This document shows positions 33,896 through 42,405 of a stretch of 64,000 nucleotides of DNA, piece after piece. The first letter of the stretch is position 1; each line of letters opens with the position of its first letter. Origin of the DNA: JBBREP01 sp963716525 (GTDB lineage Bacteria > Actinomycetota > Acidimicrobiia > IMCC26256 > PALSA-610); the NCBI GenBank assembly GCA_963716525.1, contig OY970315.1:1860001-1924000 (forward strand), written 5' to 3'. The notes below the pieces were generated by a model. That model was not told the origin of the DNA, ran no database searches, and saw only the letters and a program-made list of their open reading frames with translations. A program made the position numbers and the translations under genes.

Positions 33896-34678
33896 ATGTG
33901 GGTCGACGCGCACTGCCATCTCCAACTCGAACCGAGTCGCCATGGCGAGCCGGTCGATCCCGGCGTGCTGGTGGAGGCCGCGCGGGCCGCAGGCGTCGAC
34001 TGGATGGTGTGCGTGGGCACCGACCTCGCGACGTCGTGCGAGGCGGTGGCGCTCGCGGCGCGCTACGACGACGTGTACGCAACCGTCGGTCTGCATCCGC
34101 ACGAGGCGAGCCGGCTCGGCGAGGAGTGGGCCGAGCTCGAGGCGCTCGCGCGTCGCGGCCGTGCGAGCAGGATCGTCGGTATCGGTGAGGCGGGCTTCGA
34201 CCTCTTCTACGAGCACTCGCCGCTCGCCGAGCAGGACGAGGCGTTCGCGCGCCAGATCGAGCTCGCCCACGAGCTCGATCTCCCACTCGTGATCCACACC
34301 CGCGACGCGTGGGACGTCACCTTCGCCGCGCTGCGAACGCACGGCGTGCCGCGACACACGATCGTGCACTGCTTCAGCGGTGGCCGCGCCGAGGCCGAGC
34401 GGGCGCTCGAGCTCGGGTGCTCGTTGTCGTTCTCGGGCATCGTGTCGTTCAAGGCCGCCGATGAGCTGCGGGCCGCCGCGGCTCGCACGCCGGCCGACCG
34501 GTTGCTCGTCGAGACCGACTCGCCCTACCTCGCGCCGGTGCCGCACCGTGGGCGGGCGAACCAACCCGCGTACGTGACCGCCGTCGGCGAGGCGCTCGCT
34601 GCCGCGAGGGGCGAGCCGGTGGCCGACACCGCCCGGATCACCGCCGCCAACGCCGCCGCGGCCTTCCTCACCAGCTGA
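33896..34678 (+). CDS. tatD: TatD family deoxyribonuclease
   Basis: A TIM-barrel metal-dependent hydrolase of 260 residues. DAHCHLQL provides the first metal His pair, ATVGLHPHEA and IGEAGFDLFYEHS the middle ligands, VIHTRDAWDV and VHCFSGG further ligands, and LLVETDSPYLAPVPHRGR the last Asp with the family end. Family members act as 3'-exonucleases in DNA repair. It follows metG by 16 bp. The last codons and the stop TGA are already the first unit of the CAGCTG minisatellite, so the repeat appears to have grown from the gene end. Confidence 0.94.
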   Translation: MWVDAHCHLQLEPSRHGEPVDPGVLVEAARAAGVDWMVCVGTDLATSCEAVALAARYDDVYATVGLHPHEASRLGEEWAELEALARRGRASRIVGIGEAGFDLFYEHSPLAEQDEAFARQIELAHELDLPLVIHTRDAWDVTFAALRTHGVPRHTIVHCFSGGRAEAERALELGCSLSFSGIVSFKAADELRAAAARTPADRLLVETDSPYLAPVPHRGRANQPAYVTAVGEALAAARGEPVADTARITAANAAAAFLTS

Positions 34679-34905
34679 CCCGAACCCAGCTGCCCCGAAC
34701 CCAGCTGACCCGAACCAGCTGCCCCGAACCAGCTGCCCCGAACCAGCTGCCCCGAACCAGCTGCCCCGAACCAGCTGCCCCGAACCAGCTGCCCCGAACC
34801 CAGCTGCCCCGAACCCAGCTGCCCCGAACCCAGCTGCCCCGAACCCAGCTGCCCCGAACCCAGCTGCCCCGAACCCAGCTGCCCCGAACCCAGCTGCCCC
34901 GAACC
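34672..34905. repeat. 16-copy 14/15-bp minisatellite (CAGCTGCCCCGAACC)
   Basis: Sixteen head-to-tail units: two of 15 bp, six of 14 bp (GAAC instead of GAACC) and eight of 15 bp. Units 1 and 3 have CAGCTGACCC and the rest CAGCTGCCCC. The grouping of 14-mers in a block shows they spread by local duplication. Unit 1 includes the tatD stop codon. The array runs to 5 bp before palindromic repeat copy 2. No spacers are present, so it is not a CRISPR array. Confidence 0.95.
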
Positions 34906-34909
34906 CCAC

Positions 34910-34953
34910 CATGCGTCGTTTGGGTACCAAATAGCGGTCCCAAACGACGCATG
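34910..34953. repeat. 42-bp palindromic repeat, copy 2 of 3
   Basis: The core at 34911-34952 is identical to the other two copies. Here it is also enclosed by a second inverted repeat: CCCCACC at 34904-34910 can pair with GGTGGGG at 34964-34970, making a long hairpin. It lies between the minisatellite and the Rpf-like gene. The remaining gap to 35168 is very GC-rich, and I see no clear promoter in it. Confidence 0.9.
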
Positions 34954-35168
34954 CGCGCGGGCTGGTGGGGTCAGATTGGCGGTCGTGGGCGGGGGGAATT
35001 ACCGTGACCACGCTTGCGGGCGGAGTGGGCCGCAACCCCTGAACCGGCGCGGCCCTCCATCGCCTCCCGCACGGCGGCCGCCCTCGCGGCACCGCGTGGG
35101 GCACGGGCACCGAGCAGGAGACGCCAGCCATTTCCGACCAACTGCTGCTCCGCACGCCACGCCGGAAC

Positions 35169-36068
35169 GTGCCGCGCTCGCACGGCCCGTCGGGGACCGC
35201 GCGCCGCGTCCGCCGCCGCCACCTGTCGCCCGCCACCCGCGCCGCGCTCGCCCACACGCGCGAGCTGCAGATCGATCTCGGTGAGCTCCGCTGGCTCGGG
35301 CTCGCCACCGCGCCGAGCGAGCACGACGAGGCGCCGGTGCGGGTGCACCCGATCAGCTCGGTGATCCCGCGAGTGGGTGTGGGGATCGAAGCGCTCGTGG
35401 CGGTGGCGCCTCCCGATCGGGGCGCGGTCCATCCGTCGCTCCGCCAGATCGGCGATTCCGCGGCGCGTTACCTGCGGGCGCGACGCTGGTGGCGGCGCTG
35501 GTATCTCACGCGGCAGCTTGCGTACGGCGTGCTCGTCGCCGGGGTCGTCGCGGCGACGCCTGTGCTCGCCGCGGCGACCGGCGACACCGCGCAACTCGCC
35601 CGCACCACGGTGCACGGCATCGACGAGCACGCGCTCGATCACGTTGCCACTGCGCCGGCCGCCGTCGCGCGCAGCGGCGGCACCGTGACCGCACGCCGCG
35701 CCGCGGGGGTGCCGCGGAGCACACCCACGGCATCGACTCCGTTCGACGGACTCTGGGTGGACGGCATCCGCGGGCGCTCGTTCGTGCCGTACCCGCCCGA
35801 TCCGAACACGCGCTTTCTCGTGTGCACGCGACGCTACGAGTCCGACACCGCGGGTGGCTACACGGCGATCGACCCGGCCTACCGGCACTTCGGTGCGTAC
35901 CAGTTCCTGCAGTCGACGTGGAACAACGTGGCCCGCCGCACCGGCCTGACCTACCTCGTCGGTGTCAACCCGGCGAACGCGAGCCACCGGGATCAGGACT
36001 TCATGGCGCTCTACCTCGACCGGTGGCAAGGTGCGAGCCACTGGCAGGGCCGCTGCGCCGGCAGGTGA
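35169..36068 (+). CDS. Rpf/transglycosylase-like cell-wall protein
   Basis: A 299-residue protein in the place of rpfB in the conserved tatD-rpfB-ksgA order. The C-terminal 90 residues look like an Rpf/lysozyme-type domain: a candidate catalytic Glu in RRYESDTAGGY, then FGAYQFLQSTWNNVARRTG, NPANASHRDQDFMALYLD and WQGRC. A basic N-terminus precedes one membrane segment (AYGVLVAGVVAATPVLAAA), so the domain is outside and membrane-anchored. The G5 and DUF348 domains of mycobacterial RpfB are absent. GTG 35169 is the nearest standard start, but AGGAGA followed 9 nt later by an in-frame ATT at 35130 suggests a rare upstream start. Confidence 0.75.
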   Translation: MPRSHGPSGTARRVRRRHLSPATRAALAHTRELQIDLGELRWLGLATAPSEHDEAPVRVHPISSVIPRVGVGIEALVAVAPPDRGAVHPSLRQIGDSAARYLRARRWWRRWYLTRQLAYGVLVAGVVAATPVLAAATGDTAQLARTTVHGIDEHALDHVATAPAAVARSGGTVTARRAAGVPRSTPTASTPFDGLWVDGIRGRSFVPYPPDPNTRFLVCTRRYESDTAGGYTAIDPAYRHFGAYQFLQSTWNNVARRTGLTYLVGVNPANASHRDQDFMALYLDRWQGASHWQGRCAGR

Positions 36069-36913
36069 GCGCCCAAAGCCCCCTGCTCACACCGGCGAGC
36101 ATCCGCGCCCTGCTCGAAGGTCATGGGCTGCGCCCGAGCCGGGCGCTCGGCCAGAACTTCCTGGCCGACCCGAACACGGCGCGCCGCATCGTGCGCCTCG
36201 CGGGACCGCTCGCCGGCCGCGCGGTCGTCGAGGTCGGGCCGGGTCTCGGCTCGCTCACGCTCGCGCTCGCCGACGCCGGCGCGCGCGTCGTCGCGCTCGA
36301 GCTCGACCGTCATCTCGTGCCCGTCCTCGTCGACGTCACCGCGGGCCTCGACGTGCGCGCCGTGCAGGGCGACGCGCTCACCGTCGACTGGCCGCAGCTG
36401 CTCGACCGCGCGCCCGAGTGGTCGATGGTGGCGAACCTTCCCTACAACGTGGCGGTGCCGGTACTGATGCGCGCGCTGCAAGAAGCTCCGATGATCACTT
36501 ACTTTCTGGTGATGTTGCAGCGCGAGGTCGGCGAAAGGCTCGCGGCCGCGCCGGGGTCACGCGCATACGGTGCGGTGACTGTGCATGTCTCCTACGCGTG
36601 CGACGCCGAGCTCGTCGGTGCAGTGCCGCCGACCGTGTTCGTGCCTCGCCCGAAGGTGGACAGCGTGCTCGTGCGGCTACGCCGGCGCCCGCGACCGCCG
36701 GTCACGGTCGACGACCCGTCGCGCATGTTCGCGCTCGTGCGTGCCGGGTTCGCCACACGCCGCAAGTCGCTGCGCCAGTCGTTGCGTGCGGTGCTCGGCG
36801 AGCGCACCGACGGTGTGCTCGCGGAGGCGGGTATCGCGCCGTTGACACGCGCCGAGATGCTCGGTCTCGACGAGTGGGCTGCGCTCACGCGTGCCGACGC
36901 CCGGGTGCGGTGA
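36065..36913 (+). CDS. ksgA: 16S rRNA (adenine-1518/1519-N6)-dimethyltransferase
   Basis: An rRNA dimethyltransferase of 282 residues acting late in 30S assembly. GQNFLADPNTARRIV is the KsgA N-terminus, VVEVGPGLGSLTLAL the SAM site, ALELDRHLVPVL motif II and ANLPYNVAVPV the catalytic NLPY loop. FVPRPKVDSVLV and RAGFATRRKSLRQSL mark the C-terminal domain. GTG 36065 overlaps the previous stop as GTGA, and its own stop overlaps ispE the same way. Confidence 0.96.
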   Translation: MSAQSPLLTPASIRALLEGHGLRPSRALGQNFLADPNTARRIVRLAGPLAGRAVVEVGPGLGSLTLALADAGARVVALELDRHLVPVLVDVTAGLDVRAVQGDALTVDWPQLLDRAPEWSMVANLPYNVAVPVLMRALQEAPMITYFLVMLQREVGERLAAAPGSRAYGAVTVHVSYACDAELVGAVPPTVFVPRPKVDSVLVRLRRRPRPPVTVDDPSRMFALVRAGFATRRKSLRQSLRAVLGERTDGVLAEAGIAPLTRAEMLGLDEWAALTRADARVR

Positions 36914-37771
36914 GTGCGGCCATGCACCGTGTCCTCACCGAGCGCGCCGGAGCCAAGGTCACGCTCTCGCTGCGCGTGCTCGGCCGGCGGCCCGATGGCT
37001 ACCACGAGCTCGACGCGCTCGTGGCGGTCGTCGACGAGCCGCACGACGAGCTGTCGATCGTTGACGGTGCCGGCGGCAGTGAGCTCGTGGTCGAGCCGCC
37101 GGGTGCCGCGCCCGTGGGCGAGACGAACCTGGTGTGGCAGGCCCGGGCCGCGCTCGGCTCGACCGCTGGGCTGATGCTGCGCAAGGGCGTCCCCACCGAG
37201 GCGGGCCTGGGTGGCGGGTCGGCCGACGCCGCGGCGGCGCTGCGCCTGCTGCGCGGCCCGGACCACGACGAGGCCGCCCTCGCGGCGGCGGCACGGCGGC
37301 TCGGCGCCGACGTACCGGTGTGCCTCGCGGGTGGCATCGCGCGGCATGCGCGGGGTGGGCGACGAGATCAAGTCGATCGACGTTCCGGCGGCGCCGTTGC
37401 ACCTCGTGCTTGTCACCCCCAGCAGCGGCTGCGCGACCGCGGCGGTGTACGCCACGTGGGACACCCTCGGCGGCCCCGTGTCGCCGAGGGTGCTCGAGCC
37501 CCGAGACGAATGGTCGGCGCTCGCCGGTGGCGCGGGCTGGCGCAACGACCTGGAACCCGCGGCGCTGGCGCTCACGCCCGGCCTCGCCGAGTTCCGCGAG
37601 CAGGTGGCCGCGATCGCCGGCTCGACGCCGCTGCTGTGCGGGAGCGGTTCCACGTACTTCGTGCTCGCCGGCACCCGCGACGAGGTGGAGCACATCGCTC
37701 ATGAAGCTCGCGGGCATCTCGACTCGCGTTGTGTCGCGGTCGCGACCGTGGGAACAACGCGCCCGTCATGA
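36910..37771 (+). CDS. ispE: 4-diphosphocytidyl-2-C-methyl-D-erythritol kinase (frameshifted)
   Basis: A GHMP kinase of the MEP isoprenoid pathway that phosphorylates CDP-methylerythritol. GAKVTLSLRVLGRRPDGYHE is the N-terminal signature, GLGGGSADAAAALRLL the ATP loop and LLCGSGSTYFVL the C-terminal GHMP motif. An extra C at about 37345 moves the frame between CLAGGIAR and MRGVGDE. With it removed the protein is about 286 residues, normal for IspE. Since this pathway is usually the only isoprenoid route in such bacteria, a real null allele is unlikely and a read error is favoured. Start GTG 36910 (GTGA overlap) or ATG 36922. Confidence 0.88.
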
Positions 37772-38700
37772 CCGCCGCTGCCGCACCCGCGCGTGGTTCC
37801 GCCGCGCACGACTCGCCGGCGCTGCCGCTGCTCGCGGCGTCGGTCGCGGTCGTCATCTGGGGGATCGGGCCGCTGTTCGTGAAGGCCACCGGCCTGCCCG
37901 GCATCACGGTCGCCACCTACCGGCTCTGGTTCGCGATCCCGGTGATGTACACGATCCTGCGGATCGGCGGCGGCCGGCTCACCTGGCCCGTCATTCGGGT
38001 GGCGGCCCCCGCCGGCGCGCTGTTCGCGGCCGACATCGGACTCGGCTTCTCGTCGTTCAACCACACGAGCATCGCCAACGCCACGCTGATTGGCGCGCTC
38101 ACGCCGCTGCTCGTGCTGCTCGTCGCCGGTCGCATGTTCGACGACCACATGCGCCGGGCCGACCTCGCGTGGCTCGTGCTCGCGCTGGGCGGCACCGCGA
38201 TCGTCGTGCTCGCCGGCCAGAACGGCGGCACGAACTCGTTCCTCGGCGACGGCCTCGCCGCGGCCAGCCTCGTGGCGTGGGCGGCCTACTTCGTGTACGT
38301 GAAGCGCAGCCGGGTCGGTGGCGTACCCGCGTTCGCCTTCATGACCGCGGTGATCGCCACGGGCGCGGTGGCGCTGACCCCGTACTCGCTGTTCGCCGCC
38401 GATCCGGTCACCGCACTCCACGGCACCGACTGGCTGTGGCTGTTCTGCCTGATCCTCGGGCCCGGCGCGATCGGTCACGGCAGCATGACCTGGGCCACGC
38501 GCTACATCAACGTGAACGTGACCTCGCTGATGACGCTGACCGGTCCGGTCGTGTCGACGATCGGCGCGTTCTGGTGGTTCGGTCAGTCGATCTCGGCGGC
38601 CCAGCTCGCCGGGGGCGCGCTGGTGCTCTTCGCCATCGCGATGGTCCTCGTGGGCCACCGCAGCACTGGGCCCGCCCCGATGCCGATCGAAGGCGAATAG
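37768..38700 (+). CDS. EamA/DMT family transporter
   Basis: A 310-residue membrane protein with ten helices in two EamA repeats: LPLLAASVAVVIWGIGPLFV opens the first and LAAASLVAWAAYFVYVK the second. PLLVLLVAG and TGPVVSTIGAFWWFG are typical drug/metabolite superfamily segments. The substrate is unknown. ATG 37768 overlaps the ispE stop as ATGA, so it is the last gene of the metG-to-ispE run. It is convergent with bS22. Confidence 0.88.
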   Translation: MTAAAAPARGSAAHDSPALPLLAASVAVVIWGIGPLFVKATGLPGITVATYRLWFAIPVMYTILRIGGGRLTWPVIRVAAPAGALFAADIGLGFSSFNHTSIANATLIGALTPLLVLLVAGRMFDDHMRRADLAWLVLALGGTAIVVLAGQNGGTNSFLGDGLAAASLVAWAAYFVYVKRSRVGGVPAFAFMTAVIATGAVALTPYSLFAADPVTALHGTDWLWLFCLILGPGAIGHGSMTWATRYINVNVTSLMTLTGPVVSTIGAFWWFGQSISAAQLAGGALVLFAIAMVLVGHRSTGPAPMPIEGE

Positions 38701-38743
38701 CCCTCCGGCGCGCCAGGCGCGGCCGGCGCCGCGAACGCGGCCG

Positions 38744-38845
38744 CTACTTGCCTTGGGTGCGGCGCTGCCAGCGCGTCTTCTTGAGAAGCTTCTTGTGCTT
38801 CTTCTTGCGCATGCGCTTGCGGCGCTTCTTGATCAAGCTTCCCAT
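38744..38845 (-). CDS. Ribosomal protein bS22 (AURKAIP1/COX24-like), small 30S protein
   Basis: A 33-residue, extremely basic protein starting MGSLIKKRRKRM and ending RRTQGK, nearly identical in plan to the mycobacterial bS22 that binds near the decoding centre of the 30S subunit. Length and start match exactly. TACGGT lies 10 nt upstream of ATG 38845, so the leader is at most a few bases. The longer frame upstream overlaps a tRNA gene and is not real. Confidence 0.92.
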   Translation of the reverse strand: MGSLIKKRRKRMRKKKHKKLLKKTRWQRRTQGK

Positions 38846-38933
38846 GGCGCCAGCGACCGTACCGGAGGTGCCGCGATCACGGCGAATCCGCGTCGCAGCA
38901 CAATGGCGCTCCGCTACGGTGGGTGCCACGTAG

Positions 38934-39005
38934 TCGGGGGTGGTGTAACGGCAGCACGCGGGTTTTTGGTACCCGTAGGTCGGGGTTCGAATCCCTGCCC
39001 CCGAG
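38934..39005 (+). tRNA. tRNA-Gln (anticodon TTG)
   Basis: A cloverleaf can be drawn by eye. The acceptor arm TCGGGGG (38934-38940) pairs with CCCCCGA (38998-39004), with G39005 as discriminator. The D-arm includes GTGTAACGGCAGCAC, and the anticodon stem CGGGT/ACCCG closes the loop TTTTGGT with anticodon TTG reading CAA. The T-arm is GGGGTTCGAATCCCT. CCA is not encoded. It lies directly upstream of glmU. Confidence 0.93.
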
Positions 39006-39074
39006 CGCGAGGTGCGTGCACGCGACCCCGCCACCGATCAGCACGATCACCACGACCCCCACGGGAGGAGCGGC

Positions 39075-40517
39075 GTGAGCCCGTACCGGCCGATCTCGGC
39101 GATCGTGCTCGCCGCGGGCGATGGCACCCGCATGCGGTCGCGCCGGCCGAAGGTGCTGCACACCCTGTGCGGCCGGCCGATGCTGCTGCACGTGGTCGAC
39201 TCGTTGTCGGCCCTGCCGCTCGAGCGGGTCATCGTCGTCGTAGGCCGGGGCGGCGACGCGGTGCGCAAGACGCTCGCGCCGCAACTTCCCACCGACATGC
39301 CGGTGGAGTTCATCGAGCAGACCGTGCCGCGCGGCACCGGTGATGCCGTCACCGTCGCGCTCACGTCGGCGCACTTCGACGACCCCGACCGCGACGACGA
39401 CGTGATCGTGCTCGCCGGCGACCAGCCGTTGCTGCTGCCGGAGACGCTGGCCGCGCTGGCCACCGCGCAGCGCGAGGAGGATGCCGCGGCCGCGGTGCTC
39501 ACCGCGGAGCTCGACGATCCCGCCGGGCTCGGTCGTGTGGTGCGCGACCGGGACGGCCGCGTCGCCCGCATCGTCGAGGACGCCGATGCGTCGCCCGAGG
39601 AGCTCGAGATCCACGAGATCAACACGTCGATCTACTGCTTCAAACGCAACTTGCTCGCGCCCGCGCTGCGCCGCATCACCTCAGCCAACGCCCAGGGCGA
39701 GTACTACCTCACCGACGCGATCGAGGTGCTGCGCGCCGCCGGGCACCGCGTGGTCGCGAGCGTGGCGTCGGTGCCCGACGAGGCGTTGGGTGTGAACGAC
39801 CACGCGCAGCTTGCGTCGGCTGAGGCCGTGCTGCGCGAGCGCATCAATGTGCGCTGGATGCGCGAGGGCGTGTCGATCGTCGACCCGCCGACCACCTACA
39901 TCGACGCCACCGTCGAGCTCGAGCCCGACGTGCGCGTGATGCCCGGCACGATGCTGGAAGGCGCCACGCGCATCGGCGCGGGCTCGGTGATCGGGCCCTA
40001 CACGCGGGTCGTCGATTCGGTGGTGGGAACCGACGTCGTGATCCAGAACTCGGTGGTGCGCGGCGCCGAGATCGGCGACGGCTGCCTCGTCGGACCGTTT
40101 GCCCACCTGCGGGTGGGCACCAAGCTCGGCGCCGGTGTGCACCTCGGCGACTTCGTCGAGACCAAGAACGCGGAGCTCGGTGCGGGGACGAAGGCGAATC
40201 ACCTCGCCTATCTCGGCGACGTCACGATCGGCGCCGGTTCGAACATCGGCGCGGGCACTGTCTTTGCGAACTATGACGGTGCGCACAAGCATCACACCAC
40301 CGTCGGCGACCGCGTGTTCACGGGATCGAATTCCACGATCGTGGCGCCGGTGAAGATCGGCGACGATGCCACTGCCGCGGCCGGCGCGGTAGTCACATCC
40401 GACGTCCCGCCGGGCGCGCTCGTGCGCGGCGTGCCGGCACGGGTCGCGCGCGAGCAGTATGTGCGACCGGCGAAGCAGCCCGATTCGTCCGCCGACCCCG
40501 CTGACTCCGACAAGTAG
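39075..40517 (+). CDS. glmU: Bifunctional UDP-N-acetylglucosamine pyrophosphorylase / glucosamine-1-phosphate acetyltransferase
   Basis: A 480-residue enzyme making UDP-GlcNAc for peptidoglycan. The N-terminal uridylyltransferase has AIVLAAGDGTRMRS, TVPRGTGDAV, LAGDQPLL and HEINTSIYCF. The C-terminal left-handed beta-helix acetyltransferase has hexapeptide repeats (IGAGSVIGPY, VVIQNSVVRG, IGAGSNIGAGTVFANYDG) with the catalytic His region KANHLAYLGD. The start GTG 39075 is 4 nt after GGGAGGAG. prs follows by 9 bp. Confidence 0.96.
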   Translation: MSPYRPISAIVLAAGDGTRMRSRRPKVLHTLCGRPMLLHVVDSLSALPLERVIVVVGRGGDAVRKTLAPQLPTDMPVEFIEQTVPRGTGDAVTVALTSAHFDDPDRDDDVIVLAGDQPLLLPETLAALATAQREEDAAAAVLTAELDDPAGLGRVVRDRDGRVARIVEDADASPEELEIHEINTSIYCFKRNLLAPALRRITSANAQGEYYLTDAIEVLRAAGHRVVASVASVPDEALGVNDHAQLASAEAVLRERINVRWMREGVSIVDPPTTYIDATVELEPDVRVMPGTMLEGATRIGAGSVIGPYTRVVDSVVGTDVVIQNSVVRGAEIGDGCLVGPFAHLRVGTKLGAGVHLGDFVETKNAELGAGTKANHLAYLGDVTIGAGSNIGAGTVFANYDGAHKHHTTVGDRVFTGSNSTIVAPVKIGDDATAAAGAVVTSDVPPGALVRGVPARVAREQYVRPAKQPDSSADPADSDK

Positions 40518-40526
40518 GAGAACTCG

Positions 40527-41519
40527 ATGGAGCGCGAGCTCGTCACCCGCAAGCATCTGGTGCTCGTAGCGGGCCGGGGGCATCGCGAGCTCGCGGACGA
40601 GGTCGGCGAGCGTCTCGACATCCCGCTCGCGAACGCGATGCTGTCGACGTTCGCGAACGGCGAGATCTACTGCCGCCTCGGCGAGAACGTGCGCGGCTGC
40701 GACGTGTTCGTGTTCCAGAGCCACTGCGACCCGATCAACGACCGCATCATGGAGCAGCTGTTGCTCATCGACGCGGCGAAGCGCGCGTCGGCCAAGCGCA
40801 TCACCGCGGTGTGCCCCTACTACGGCTACTCGCGCCAGGACCGCAAGGCCGAAGGTCGTGAGCCGATCTCGGCCCGCGTGGTCGCCGACATGATCAGCGC
40901 GGCGGGCGCCGACCGAGTCGTCAGCGTCGACCTCCACACCGGTCAGATCCAGGGCTTCTTCGACTTCCCGGTCGACCACCTCACCGCGGTGCCGGTGATC
41001 GCCGACTACCTCGGACCGCAGATGCACGGCGAGATCACCGTGGTGTCACCCGATGCCGGTGGCGGCAAGCTCGCACGGCGTTACGCCACAAAGCTCGAGG
41101 AGCAGCACGGCCTCGACGTCGATCTGGCCTTCATCGACAAGCGCCGGCCGAAGGGCACGCACAACGTCGCGGTTGCCACCGAGGTGGTGGGCGAGGTCGC
41201 CGGCCGCATTTGCGTGCTCGTCGACGACATGATCGACACTGCCGGCACCGTGGTGTCGGCCGCCGAGCTGCTGATGGCGCGCGGCGCGGCCGAGGTGATC
41301 ATCGCGGCCACGCACGGTCTGTTGTCCGGGCCCGCCGTCGACCGGTTGAAGAACGGGCCGATCCGCGAGGTGATCGTCACGAACACCGTGCCGATCAGCG
41401 ACGACAAGCGGTTCGACAACCTCAAAGTGCTGTCGATCGCGCCGCTCCTCGGTGCCGCGATCAACGCCGTCTTCGGTGACGAGTCGGTGTCGAGCCTCTT
41501 CGGCGGCGACAACTTCTGA
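40527..41519 (+). CDS. prs: Ribose-phosphate pyrophosphokinase
   Basis: A 330-residue PRPP synthase that makes phosphoribosyl pyrophosphate for nucleotides, histidine and cell-wall arabinan. ANGEIYCRLGENVRG, VCPYYGYSRQDRKAEGREPI, DLHTGQIQGFFDFPVDHL, VSPDAGGGKLARRY and the PRPP loop LVDDMIDTAGT are all present. It is co-transcribed with glmU, as in mycobacteria. A long hairpin begins at its stop codon. Confidence 0.97.
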   Translation: MERELVTRKHLVLVAGRGHRELADEVGERLDIPLANAMLSTFANGEIYCRLGENVRGCDVFVFQSHCDPINDRIMEQLLLIDAAKRASAKRITAVCPYYGYSRQDRKAEGREPISARVVADMISAAGADRVVSVDLHTGQIQGFFDFPVDHLTAVPVIADYLGPQMHGEITVVSPDAGGGKLARRYATKLEEQHGLDVDLAFIDKRRPKGTHNVAVATEVVGEVAGRICVLVDDMIDTAGTVVSAAELLMARGAAEVIIAATHGLLSGPAVDRLKNGPIREVIVTNTVPISDDKRFDNLKVLSIAPLLGAAINAVFGDESVSSLFGGDNF

Positions 41520-41603
41520 CCCCATATCGCCGCTTCTCGGTGCAGTAGCCCCGCAGGAGCGCAGGAGCGGGCATTGTGCACCGAGAACCGCGGTGGCGGG
41601 GTC
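41518..41603. repeat. Long imperfect inverted repeat after prs
   Basis: Outer arms GACCCC (41518-41523) and GGGGTC (41598-41603) enclose a perfect 11-bp pair, TTCTCGGTGCA (41534-41544) with TGCACCGAGAA (41577-41587). Inside that lies a further CCCGC/GCGGG stem. The 86-nt whole could fold as one long hairpin spanning the prs stop codon. It may be a terminator, an RNA element or a small palindromic mobile unit. The rest of the gap to rplY holds only a GAGGT Shine-Dalgarno. Confidence 0.7.
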
Positions 41604-41700
41604 AGCTGCCTCGCCGGTCGGCGGGGCCGGTTGCTTCCCAGCGGCCCGCTCCGCGAGACTGTCCGGTCCCGCCGCCCGGAGCACGAGGTACCGACGCGCC

Positions 41701-42363
41701 ATGGCCACCATCATCGATATGAAGCTCGTCGCCACCACACGCGACGGACGCGGCAACGGGCCCGCACGGCGGGTACGCAGCGCCGGAAAGGTGCCGGCCG
41801 TGGTCTACGGCCTCGGCGCCGCCAACGAGGCCGTGGCGGTCGACGCCCACGATCTCGACAAGATCCTGCACAGCGTGAGCGGCGTGAACTCCGTGATCAC
41901 GCTGAACGTCGACGGCGGCAAGGACCAGCTCGTGCTCACCCGCCAGATCCAGCGCAACCCGGTGAAGGGCACGCTCACGCACGTCGATTTCATCCGAGTG
42001 CGCGCCGACGTCGCGATCAACGCCGAAGTGCAGCTGTCGCTCGTCGGCGAGCCCGAGGGTGTGCGCGGTGGCGGTCTGCTCGAGCAGATGCTGTTCAGCA
42101 TCGGTGTGTCGGCCCGGCCGGCCGACGTGCCGACGTCGCTGGAGTACGACGTGAGCATGCTCGAGCTTGGTCAGCAGGTGCACGTGAGCGACATCACCGT
42201 GCCCGCCGGCGTGGAGATCACGAACGATCCCGACGAGCTCGTCGCGCAGGTGTCGGTGCCCCGTGGCCTCACGGCCGAAGAGGAGGCCGAGGCCGAGGAG
42301 GCCGAGGGCGAGGCTGCGCAGGCCGAAGGCGGCGCCGCCGAAGCGTCCGGCGAGAGCGAGTAG
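41701..42363 (+). CDS. rplY: Ribosomal protein bL25 (CTC form)
   Basis: A 220-residue long form of L25 with N-terminal 5S rRNA-binding domain (RRVRSAGKVPAVVYG, LTRQIQRNPVKGTLTHVDFI) and the C-terminal TL5/CTC domain (VQLSLVGEPEGVRGGG, VHVSDITVPAGVEI). The tail is Glu/Ala-rich (EEEAEAEEAEGEAAQAEGG). ATG 41701 begins MATIIDMKLVA. It is followed by pth as in mycobacteria. Confidence 0.95.
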   Translation: MATIIDMKLVATTRDGRGNGPARRVRSAGKVPAVVYGLGAANEAVAVDAHDLDKILHSVSGVNSVITLNVDGGKDQLVLTRQIQRNPVKGTLTHVDFIRVRADVAINAEVQLSLVGEPEGVRGGGLLEQMLFSIGVSARPADVPTSLEYDVSMLELGQQVHVSDITVPAGVEITNDPDELVAQVSVPRGLTAEEEAEAEEAEGEAAQAEGGAAEASGESE

Positions 42364-42405
42364 CGCGCCCCGCGCTCGCGAGCGCGCTACGTCGCCACGA
42401 TCAAG

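Noticed and set aside
34672..34905. Possible CRISPR array
   Set aside because: Units are 14-15 bp head to tail with no spacers and no cas genes nearby.
34953..35168. c-di-AMP (ydaO-type) riboswitch ahead of the Rpf-like gene
   Set aside because: Such switches control rpf and kdp genes in some actinobacteria, but I do not see the conserved core here or before kdp; a covariance search would settle it.
38846..39034. N-terminal extension of bS22
   Set aside because: The longer frame overlaps the tRNA-Gln gene; the 33-residue form matches the family exactly.
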